Under the pieces are notes generated by a model, which did not search any database, was not told where the DNA came from, and saw only the letters and a list, made by a program, of their open reading frames with translations. Positions 16,349 through 23,278 of a stretch of DNA of 28,313 nucleotides are shown piece after piece. Positions within the stretch are counted from its first letter, which is position 1. Each line of letters starts with the position of its first letter. The DNA is from Planctomycetales bacterium. GTDB taxonomy: Bacteria; Planctomycetota; Planctomycetia; Pirellulales; UBA7805. Position numbers and translations under genes: made by a program. The DNA lies in assembly GCA_011772275.1 (NCBI GenBank), contig WVZU01000227.1, forward strand, positions 18,201-46,513, read 5' to 3'.

Positions 16349-16792
16349 ATGCTTGTACAAAACGCCTTAACCGTCGAATTCTTTGACGCCTGTCTGGATG
16401 CCGTCACGGACGCTGCCGAAGCCCGCAACAGCGACCATGCCGCGCTGGTAGGTTGTCAAGCCAGGCCAGGCGACGATTATGCCTCGAACTTCGAACAACA
16501 GCGCGACGATTTCCAGGAACTGGCGATGCGTCTGCGGGAGGGACAAGCTTCCTGGACGAACGATCCGGACGAGTCGCAAAAACATCAACTGTTGGATGAT
16601 ATGCGGCAGGTGTTGACGGCGATTCGGATCGCAGCTTTTGATACGGGACTGCACGGCCGGCAAGCGGGGCTTAGCGATAGCGACATCGTGGCCGAACTGG
16701 AGAAATACGCCAAGCTGGACTACCAGATTCGTGGCGAACTTTTGCCCTGGTTGAAAGCGGACCTGGGCGTTACCGAAACCAAAGCCTACTGA
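16349..16792 (+). CDS. Hypothetical acidic, mostly helical protein
   Basis: A 147-residue protein with no recognised family. It is soluble-looking, rich in Asp/Glu/Gln and probably mostly alpha-helical (e.g. DDMRQVLTAIRIAAFDTGL, SDSDIVAELEKYAKLDY), with a single Cys in ALVGCQ and no signal peptide or TM segment. The start at ATG 16349 is supported by a strong Shine-Dalgarno (GAGGAAAG, 3 bases before the ATG). An upstream in-frame ATG at 16310 lacks such a site. It stands alone between the biosynthetic genes and a convergent acyltransferase, with its own candidate promoter and a structured ~220-base leader, so it is likely separately regulated. The codon usage is normal for the window. Function cannot be assigned. 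Confidence 0.8.
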   Translation: MLVQNALTVEFFDACLDAVTDAAEARNSDHAALVGCQARPGDDYASNFEQQRDDFQELAMRLREGQASWTNDPDESQKHQLLDDMRQVLTAIRIAAFDTGLHGRQAGLSDSDIVAELEKYAKLDYQIRGELLPWLKADLGVTETKAY

Positions 16793-16969
16793 TTTCCGCG
16801 GCAGGCCACGGCCGCCCACCCCCCCAGGCGTGACAGGTCCCCCCTTGCTCGCGCCCCTTTTCTTTTTCCGCCAGCAGGCCAGCCAGGGAGAGGCTGAGCC
16901 ACCCCAAACGCGGCGGACTTGTTCTGGCTGTAATCTGTTACCCGATGGCAGTCGAGGGAAAACCTTGAC

Positions 16970-17050
16970 GGGGTCGGGAGTCTTTTTCGCCACCGCGACC
17001 CAGTCGATCGCCTGGGCAACGCGGATATCGCGAAAAAGACTCCCGACCCC
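16970..17050. repeat. 21-bp perfect inverted repeat with inner hairpin, REP-like
   Basis: The arms at 16970-16990 (beginning GGGGTCGGGAGTC, then TTTTTCGC) and 17030-17050 are perfectly complementary over 21 bases. The 39-base spacer contains a second stem, CCCAG...CTGGG, flanked by GCG/CGC. It lies between the convergent 147-aa gene and the acyltransferase gene (stop at 17093). The layout fits a REP/BIME-like extragenic element or a bidirectional transcription stop. The whole 16793-17092 gap contains no other recognisable feature. Confidence 0.8.
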
Positions 17051-17092
17051 TTCCTCGACAAAAAGACAACGACGCGCCCGGATGCGATATTT

Positions 17093-18436
17093 TCAGCCAC
17101 CGCTGGTTTCGCGCAGCTTGGCGACGTATGCATCCAGGAATGCCTCGCCTTGGGAGGGGTCAAAGCAGTGGGGGTCATAGCGGAAATGGATACTGACCTC
17201 TCCAGCGTACTTGGCCACCACGATGGCCCCGCGCGTCAGCGGACGAATCGGCGGCACGCCCCCGATGGTCTCCAGCGTCACGTTCCCGCAGACGAGGCGG
17301 CGATCACGGCGGGGCAATCGGGTCCGCCCAAAGACCCGCCCCAGGTTGCTCAGCACGATCGTGGCCATACACCGCTTGCCATCCAAAAACCTGGGCAGCA
17401 TGCCGCGGATCCCACTGGCGAATCCTAGCCCGCCTAAAAAACAGAGGCTGCTGTGGTTCTCCAGAACGGACCTGGTTTCAGCTCGAATCGATTCCAGCAG
17501 TTGCTGACCGTCCACGCAATCGCGGGCACGGCGGGAGAGGAAAGCGAAACTCAGTCGGTTGGTGGCCGGCAGGGCCTGGTCCGCGGTGACCCGCAAGTTG
17601 ACCGGCAAGTTGACACGCATCCAGCCACGGGCCGTGGGGTGATGCCGCCGGTTCCAGGCTTGCACGACTTGCAACAGATCGCGCAACAGCAGATCGTTGA
17701 AGGTGGCCCTGGCCGACCTGGCGATTTGGCGCAAGCGTTTTTCGACTGGGTCGTCGAGCGGGCGGGTCAGAAAACCACGTTCGTCCAGGTACGGCCAGGG
17801 AGGCTGCGCGACGCCGGCCGGGGCGGCCAAGGGCAGCGAGCGGCGGGCAAGAAACCTGGCCCAGTGGATGGCGGTCTGGCAGACGTCCCGCGGGGTGAGC
17901 CGATAGTGGGGCGTATCCTGCCCCAACAGAAAGCCGACTTCCGCACGGTGTTGCAACAGTTGTTCGTCGACCGCCGGCAGGAGCGGCCCGGCCCTACGAT
18001 GGTATCGTTGGGCATATCCCAGCAAGAGGTCCTCCAGGAACCGGATTCCACCCAGCCCGTCGCAACAGGCATGATGGATCCGCAGCCGCAACCGCGTGGA
18101 CGTATCGCTGACGCGGACCCACGCCCGCAGACCGCTGCCGGAGGCCAGGTCGATCGGCTGGCAAAGGTCATCCACAATCGGTTTTTCGGCCGTCGCCCAG
18201 TCGACTTCCGGCAGCGGGCAATCCCCGGTCTGCCAGGCGGGCCATTTTTGCGAATCGTCTATCCGGGCCCGCAGGAGCGGATGGCGGGCCAGGGCCGTCT
18301 GCCATGCGTCCGCAAAACACTCCTGATCCATGACGCCCGTAAATTCCAGTTCAGACGGACAAGCCGTCGGATAACCCGGCCGATCATCGCACCAGTAGTA
18401 ATACTCGAAGGGTGTCAGAGGCAAAGGAAAAATCAA
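17093..18436 (-). CDS. HHxxxDG acyltransferase (condensation / WS-DGAT-like)
   Basis: A 447-residue protein of the CoA-dependent acyltransferase/condensation superfamily. It opens with FPLPLTPFEYYYWCDDRPGY, and the catalytic motif HHACCDG lies in LRIHHACCDGLGGIRFLEDL. The second half has FNDLLLRDLLQVVQAW, then MRVNLPVNLR, LSNLGRVFG, and a FRYDPHCFD strand near the end. Both halves of the bilobed fold are present. Family members join an acyl thioester to an alcohol or amine (PapA-type, wax-ester/DGAT and NRPS condensation relatives). The start is uncertain. TTG 18436, with GGAG 7 bases upstream, begins at the fold. The same frame stays open to ATG 18751, which has a strong AAGGAG site, but that extension is low-complexity Arg/Pro and poorly protein-like. 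It is a plausible esterifying tailoring enzyme for the nearby synthase product. Confidence 0.82.
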   Translation of the reverse strand: MIFPLPLTPFEYYYWCDDRPGYPTACPSELEFTGVMDQECFADAWQTALARHPLLRARIDDSQKWPAWQTGDCPLPEVDWATAEKPIVDDLCQPIDLASGSGLRAWVRVSDTSTRLRLRIHHACCDGLGGIRFLEDLLLGYAQRYHRRAGPLLPAVDEQLLQHRAEVGFLLGQDTPHYRLTPRDVCQTAIHWARFLARRSLPLAAPAGVAQPPWPYLDERGFLTRPLDDPVEKRLRQIARSARATFNDLLLRDLLQVVQAWNRRHHPTARGWMRVNLPVNLRVTADQALPATNRLSFAFLSRRARDCVDGQQLLESIRAETRSVLENHSSLCFLGGLGFASGIRGMLPRFLDGKRCMATIVLSNLGRVFGRTRLPRRDRRLVCGNVTLETIGGVPPIRPLTRGAIVVAKYAGEVSIHFRYDPHCFDPSQGEAFLDAYVAKLRETSGG

Positions 18437-18751
18437 CGCTCGGCTCCAGAGTCTGCTAATTTCCAGTCCACGGCAAGGGAAAGAAAACGGCAATCGCCAG
18501 CGACGCAAGCCCGCACACCAGGCCAGCGGCAACAGGGGGCATCGGGTCTCCCAGCCGTCCTTCGCGTCCCCCACCAGGGGGCTTGTCGAAGACAGACCGC
18601 GCCGTGACGGGACCCGCGGCGGGGATGCGGACGGCCGCCGCGGCCCGCACCGCCGGCGGGGATGCGACAAGCCTCCGGGGCGCAAGGGCTTTGCCCGCAA
18701 ACTGGCTCGCAAAAAGGCGATTTCGTCGCCTTTGCCCAGCTGATGGTCCAT
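18437..18751 (-). other. Ambiguous coding stretch upstream of the acyltransferase
   Basis: ATG 18751 (MDHQLGKGDEIAFLRASL) has a strong ribosome binding site (AAGGAG at 18760-18755) and is in frame with the acyltransferase, but after ~25 codons the frame turns into Arg/Pro-rich sequence. In another minus-strand frame, a stretch ending at 18456 encodes a membrane-like tail (AAGLVCGLASLAIAVFFPLP), whose stop lies 20 bases before TTG 18436. This could be a genuine N-terminal extension, a small upstream gene with a frameshift, or non-coding sequence. GGCGGGGATGCG occurs twice within it (near 18618 and 18655), so slippage is possible. Confidence 0.35.
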
Positions 18752-18761
18752 CTGCTCCTTT

Positions 18762-18775
18762 TTGATTATAATCAA
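18762..18775. promoter_or_regulatory. 14-bp perfect palindrome TTGATTATAATCAA
   Basis: A perfect palindrome in the gap between the divergent acyltransferase and peroxidase genes. It contains TATAAT on both strands, so it may serve as a -10 (plus strand: peroxidase start 117 bases downstream) or as a repressor site. On the minus side it abuts the AAGGAG site at 18760-18755. Confidence 0.5.
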
Positions 18776-18794
18776 ACTAGCTGTGTCGCGGTCT

Positions 18795-18874
18795 GAATCT
18801 TGTCGCCGCATTCTGACGCGCAGGCACCCTTGCCACCGGGCGCTAGGGGAGTTGGAAGACTCGAATCTTGTCGC
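18795..18874. repeat. 12-base direct repeat GAATCTTGTCGC upstream of the peroxidase
   Basis: Exact copies at 18795-18806 and 18863-18874, 68 bases apart, in the leader of the peroxidase gene; the second ends 17 bases before ATG 18892. Possible regulator half-sites, or chance duplication. Confidence 0.4.
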
Positions 18875-18891
18875 TGCTCGACGAAGCACCC

Positions 18892-21381
18892 ATGACAAAC
18901 CGAAAAATCAGAAATCGCCCCCGGAGGCGGCAGGGCGTTTTGCGCGGCGTCGAGCCTCTGGAACCCCGCTTGCTTCTGGCAGGCGATGTCGAATTTCGCT
19001 CCTTTGACGGAACGGGCAACAACCTGGACCACAACGATTGGGGTGCCGCCAACACTCCGCTCCAACGCTTGACCACCGTCGAGTACGGCCCGGGCATGAC
19101 GAACGGGTTTCCCAACCTGGCCACCCGCGTCGACTCGACCGGCCAGACGATCAACCCGCGGAGTGTCAGCAATTTGCTGTTCGACCAGGACGACTCGCAT
19201 CTGAACGATCGCGGCCTGACCAGCTTTATTTTTCAGTGGGGTCAGTTCTTGGACCACGACTTGGACCTGACCGGGTCGGCGATGCCACCGACGTTTATCG
19301 GATTTACCGTGCCGGACGACGGGACGGAAACCGAACTGCCTCTGGGGACGATGATTCCCATGCTGCGCTCGAGGTTTGTCTGGGACGAGGGAGTCGCTCA
19401 GCAAATCAACCAGATCACCAGCTACATCGACGGTTCCAGCGTCTACGGCTCGGACGATGCGCGGGCCGCCAACCTGCGGGCCGGCTATGGCGGTTTCCTG
19501 CTGACAAGTGACGGCGTCAACAACCAGTCCGATGGCGAGGGACATCTTCTGCCATTCAACTTTCAGGTGGAAGGCAACTACCTGCCCAACGCCTCACCCC
19601 CCAGGACGGGGACCGGCGTGCCCCTGGATCGCGACGACCTGTTCGTGGCCGGCGACGTGCGGTCCAACGAACAACCGGGACTGACCGCTTTGCATACGCT
19701 GTTCGTGCTGGAGCACAACTATCAGGCCCGCCAGATCGCTGAGCAGCTGGGCTTGGACCAGAATGACCTGGCGGAGACCGAAGTGGACGAACTGGTCTAC
19801 CAGCTGGCTCGTGCCACGGTCGGGGCCGAAATCCAGGCGATCACTTACAACGAGTTCCTCCCCGCCTTGCTGGGCCCCCAACAACTGGAGAGCTACGGCG
19901 GCTACGACAGCCAGGTCAACGCGGCCATCGCCAACATTTTTTCGACGTCGCTATACCGGGTAGGCCACACGATGCTGCCCAATGAGCTGCTGTTATTGAA
20001 TGAAGATGGTACGCCCGTGCCCGACCAAGTGGTCATGGGCGCGTCGATCGCCGCTGGCCAGGTCGCGCTGGGAGAGGCTTTTTTCAATCCGGGTCTGATC
20101 ACCGAAGTTGGCATTGAACCCTACTTCATGGGGCTCGCCACGCAACAAATTGAAGAAGTCGACCCGTTGATGACCGATGGCGTGCGGAATATGCTCTTCG
20201 CTCCGCCTGCCGCGATGGATCTGGGTGCCACGAATTTGCAGCGCGGCCGCGATCACGGACTGCCTGATTACAACCAGGCCCGCATCGACTTTGGGTTGGA
20301 GCCTCGGAACAATTTTGAGGAGATCTCCAGCGATCCTCACATCGTTGCCGCGCTGAAAGCTGCTTACGACGCGGCCCACGACGGCCACGGAGGCTACGAT
20401 GCGATCAACAACATCGATGTCTTTGCGGCCGCGATCAGCGAAGACCATATTCCCGGCGGCAGCGTCGGCCAGCTGATCCACACCGTGCTGGTCGATCAGT
20501 TCGCGCGGTTGCGGGATGGGGACCGCTTCTATTACGAGAAGACTTTTCGTGGCTCGGCCTTGGCCGAAATCCAAAACACGCGGCTGTCCGATATCATCCG
20601 CCGCAACACGAACCTGCAGGCCGTGCAGGATGAAGTCTTTCGTGGCCAGCACGTGTTCAGTTTCCGCGGCGAGGAGGGACATGGCGGAATCCATCTGACC
20701 CTCCGGGTCCGCGGCGATCAGCTGCAGGTGGTGCGGGGCCAGTCCAACCAGATACTGGCCACCGCCAACCTGGACGAGACGGACATCGTGGTAATTTACG
20801 GAACCTCCGAAAACGATCGATTGCGCGTCGATCACAGCGTGGCGGCCGCCTTTGCCGGTTCGGTGGAAGTGCACGGCGGCGGCGGGGTCGACAGGCTGAT
20901 CGTGCAGAGCACCCGCCAGGAGGCTGGAGAGATGATCGGGTCGAGCGAAATTCGCGTCGGCCCGCTGTCGGTGGTTGCCGGAAATACCGAGCAGATCGGG
21001 ATCTTATCCACAGCCCCCACCGGTCCACCGTGGTTCGCCCGCGGACTAAACCTCAGCTGGGCAGCCGCCGACGCCCTGGCAGAGGACCATCTGTCGCCCC
21101 ATGCCATGCATCGCAGCCTGACCACCCATTTTCCACCCGCCCGGATGCTCAGCAGCAGCACCGGCCACCTGGAGATCCCCGAGGTCCCGCTGAGTCCCGC
21201 CGAGGAAACCCGACCTGATCCGAAGGCCCTGGCCGTACGGGCGGGGGGTCGGTTGAGCCGGTGGGACCTGTTTGCCACGGGGCAGGAAGAACCGGTGGCG
21301 GGGGTGAAAGCGGCGGACGACTATTTCCAAGGGCTGGGCACCGACGGGATCTCCCGCAGCCCCTTCGGCCGCAAGCGGTAA
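18892..21381 (+). CDS. Secreted animal-type heme peroxidase
   Basis: An 829-residue protein of the peroxidasin/myeloperoxidase-like family. The distal His122 and calcium-site Asp lie in QFLDHDLDLT, Arg257 in RSNEQPGLTALHTLF is the catalytic arginine, and His359 in LYRVGHTMLPNE is the proximal heme ligand. SYIDGSSVYGS and QRGRDHGLPDYN are further family signatures. All key residues are intact, so H2O2-dependent oxidation, with possible halide or phenol substrates, is expected. The N-terminus has no ordinary hydrophobic signal but carries EPLEPRLLLAG (21-31), the motif seen at the start of many exported planctomycete proteins. After ~600 a beta-rich C-terminal region (YGTSENDRLRVDHS, VEVHGGGGVDRLIVQS) resembles RTX/beta-roll-like decoration. 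ATG 18892 is chosen over TTG 18868. It is divergent from the acyltransferase and may act at the cell surface. Confidence 0.95.
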   Translation: MTNRKIRNRPRRRQGVLRGVEPLEPRLLLAGDVEFRSFDGTGNNLDHNDWGAANTPLQRLTTVEYGPGMTNGFPNLATRVDSTGQTINPRSVSNLLFDQDDSHLNDRGLTSFIFQWGQFLDHDLDLTGSAMPPTFIGFTVPDDGTETELPLGTMIPMLRSRFVWDEGVAQQINQITSYIDGSSVYGSDDARAANLRAGYGGFLLTSDGVNNQSDGEGHLLPFNFQVEGNYLPNASPPRTGTGVPLDRDDLFVAGDVRSNEQPGLTALHTLFVLEHNYQARQIAEQLGLDQNDLAETEVDELVYQLARATVGAEIQAITYNEFLPALLGPQQLESYGGYDSQVNAAIANIFSTSLYRVGHTMLPNELLLLNEDGTPVPDQVVMGASIAAGQVALGEAFFNPGLITEVGIEPYFMGLATQQIEEVDPLMTDGVRNMLFAPPAAMDLGATNLQRGRDHGLPDYNQARIDFGLEPRNNFEEISSDPHIVAALKAAYDAAHDGHGGYDAINNIDVFAAAISEDHIPGGSVGQLIHTVLVDQFARLRDGDRFYYEKTFRGSALAEIQNTRLSDIIRRNTNLQAVQDEVFRGQHVFSFRGEEGHGGIHLTLRVRGDQLQVVRGQSNQILATANLDETDIVVIYGTSENDRLRVDHSVAAAFAGSVEVHGGGGVDRLIVQSTRQEAGEMIGSSEIRVGPLSVVAGNTEQIGILSTAPTGPPWFARGLNLSWAAADALAEDHLSPHAMHRSLTTHFPPARMLSSSTGHLEIPEVPLSPAEETRPDPKALAVRAGGRLSRWDLFATGQEEPVAGVKAADDYFQGLGTDGISRSPFGRKR

Positions 21382-21392
21382 AGGACGCGGCC

Positions 21393-21411
21393 GGGCCACC
21401 TGGGCTGGCCC
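21393..21411 (+). terminator. Hairpin after the peroxidase gene
   Basis: GGGCCA (21393-21398) and TGGCCC (21406-21411) form a 6-bp stem with a 7-base loop, 12 bases after the peroxidase stop. No T-run follows, so it is only a weak terminator candidate between convergent genes. Confidence 0.3.
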
Positions 21412-21518
21412 ACCCAATCGGCCCCCCCTGGAGTGGGGCGTGGGAGGTCACCGCAGCGACCTTGTCCGACCCGCCAGGAATCCTCCGTCATCGCGCGAGG
21501 CAGGGGTGACTGTCCGCT

Positions 21519-21731
21519 TCACCGCACGCGGTTGGCACAGCGGCTGGCAGGTCCCTGCTGGGCCCCGTGACGGTGATGGCAGTCGCAGGGCGGGCAAGCG
21601 TTGTAGGCGTGAATCCCGGGTCCATGATGGATACCCAGCCAGCGGCGGACTTTGCGGCCGGCCTCGGCGTGCTGGACCGTCACCAACAGCATGCTGACCA
21701 CGAATGCCAGTGCCAACATTATGCGTTTCAT
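21519..21731 (-). CDS. Small secreted Cys/His-rich peptide
   Basis: A 70-residue protein. Residues 1-24 are a clear signal peptide (basic MKR, hydrophobic IMLALAFVVSMLLVTV, then HAEA before Gly25), so export by the Sec system is expected. The mature ~46 residues carry GRKVRRWLGIHHGPGIHAY, then CPPCDCHHRH and one more Cys near the end: four Cys and seven His overall, suggesting metal binding or disulfides. ATG 21731 is preceded by AAGGAACC, and the same frame runs far upstream through the export-protein gene region without sense. It is 212 bases downstream of the export-protein gene and convergent with the peroxidase. No family was recognised, and a tie to the peroxidase or polysaccharide export is speculative. 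Confidence 0.75.
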   Translation of the reverse strand: MKRIMLALAFVVSMLLVTVQHAEAGRKVRRWLGIHHGPGIHAYNACPPCDCHHRHGAQQGPASRCANRVR

Positions 21732-21943
21732 TTCTAGGTTCCTTGTCATGAGGGACGTAAGCAGCGATGGTTTTTCGAGAGTGTCACGCCAGATGCCCCG
21801 CCCAGTTCTACGGGGCGGCCTGATCTGGACGGCCACCGGCTGATGGCCTCTTGTTCGTCCCGTAAAGTTTCCTGCAGGCCACTGGCCAGCCGACGCATTC
21901 ATAGCCCGGCCGGTCCAATTCCCGACCCTTGGCGAGGGATCAT

Positions 21944-23245
21944 TTAGAGCGTGCTGAGATCGGTAATGTTGTTGATGGGAAACACTCCATAGATGCCGCG
22001 GGTAAAGACCAGCTCGATAAACTCGTCGGCCACCAGGATCGGGCTCTTTGGCACAACCACGATATCGGAATCCCGGATCCAGATCTCGTCCGCCGGGCAG
22101 GGTCGTTTTCCGTACAAGGCACCCCGGATATCCAGCTTGGTGGCCATCAGGCACCAATTGGCGTCGCGGCGGAAGACGACCACTTGATTCAGATTGGCCC
22201 CCACTTTCCAGCTGCCAGCCAGGGCAAGTGCCTGCATGACCGTGGTGGGCCCTTCCAGTTCGTAACGACCCGGCCGGGCGACTTCACCCAGGACATAAAC
22301 ATAGCGCGGTGCCCGCGCTTCGAGAATGGGTGTCACGTCCAGGCCGCTGACCAGTTCCGCATAGCGGGCATCCACTTCGCGCTTCAGTTCGCTTAGCGTC
22401 AGACCTTGTGCCGACACCGAACCGATGCCGGGCAGCTGTACGGTTCCCTCGGGTGTGACGCGGGTAGCAGTCGCTTGGCCACCGGCGCCGAAACGCCGAT
22501 CAACGGTGGCCCGCAGCTCTTCCAGCCGGGTATTTGTGTCGATTGGTGACACCGTGATGGTAGGTTCCCTGATGAGCCGCTTGTACGCCTCCTCCAGGGC
22601 CTTCCGCAATTCCTCAATGGTCCGATTTGCGGCCGGAATTTGACCGAGTTGTCCCACGGTAATCGTGCCGTCCGGCTGGATCTGCACATCTCGGTTTAAT
22701 TCCGGTGCCGTGAGGGATTCGATCCGCACCTCATCGCCGACTTCCAGCCGATACGGCGTGGCGGAGGGTGTCTGGGAGAGGCGGAAGACAAAGCTGATCG
22801 AGTCGTCCACCCGGACGCGGTATTCGGGGACATGTCGCGTGCGAGCCGGTCCGACATACTCACCTTGAGCGAACACGTCAAAGGGGATGGGCCCCATCGC
22901 CTTCCAGCTCAACTCACCGCAGTAGCGTCCCCCGGCACAATGCACACCATGGATGGGCGCCGGGCCACAGAGGGCCGGCTGACTGCAGATCCCGTTTACC
23001 GGGACCACCTGGCTTGTGGGAGGGAGGAGCTCAGCAGCCGGCCTCTCGGACGGATGCGCGGCCACTGCAGGTATCGCCGGTGAGCTCAGCGGTGCGGCAA
23101 TCCGCGTGACGGGAGGCGGGGGCGCCGTCTGCGCGATGGCGAGCGAAGCTGTTGAGGCCACCAGTGCCCACAAACAGAGGGTCGTCATCAGACGATTTTC
23201 AATGCCAATCCCGGCTGGCTTCGGGACAGGGACGCTCATACGCAT
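21944..23245 (-). CDS. Polysaccharide biosynthesis/export protein (Poly_export + SLBB, Wza-like)
   Basis: A 433-residue exported protein. A hydrophobic segment (LMTTLCLWALVASTASLAIA, 19-38) forms the signal peptide; no lipobox Cys follows, unlike E. coli Wza. After a Pro-rich stretch and a Cys-containing region (GICSQPALCGPAPIHGVHC) comes the Poly_export domain (YRLEVGDEVRIESLTAPE through IQPDGTITVGQLGQIPAA, then EELRKALEEAYKRL). At about 320-360 an SLBB-type unit follows (VYVLGEVARPGRYELEGP). Members form or gate the outer-membrane export channel for extracellular polysaccharide. ATG 23245 has GAAGG 8 bases upstream; GTG 23260 is a poorer start. It lies 33 bases after the 785-residue protein gene, so the two are probably one operon. 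The C-terminus FTRGIYGVFPINNITDLSTL is short of the usual TM helix. Confidence 0.93.
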   Translation of the reverse strand: MRMSVPVPKPAGIGIENRLMTTLCLWALVASTASLAIAQTAPPPPVTRIAAPLSSPAIPAVAAHPSERPAAELLPPTSQVVPVNGICSQPALCGPAPIHGVHCAGGRYCGELSWKAMGPIPFDVFAQGEYVGPARTRHVPEYRVRVDDSISFVFRLSQTPSATPYRLEVGDEVRIESLTAPELNRDVQIQPDGTITVGQLGQIPAANRTIEELRKALEEAYKRLIREPTITVSPIDTNTRLEELRATVDRRFGAGGQATATRVTPEGTVQLPGIGSVSAQGLTLSELKREVDARYAELVSGLDVTPILEARAPRYVYVLGEVARPGRYELEGPTTVMQALALAGSWKVGANLNQVVVFRRDANWCLMATKLDIRGALYGKRPCPADEIWIRDSDIVVVPKSPILVADEFIELVFTRGIYGVFPINNITDLSTL

Positions 23246-23278
23246 GGTCGGTACCTTCACTCTGTCGACTTGGGGGGA

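Noticed and set aside
17453..18607. 384-codon plus-strand frame opposite the acyltransferase
   Set aside because: The minus strand carries the HHxxxDG motif and the fold; the plus frame is Gln/Arg/Pro-rich without a domain.
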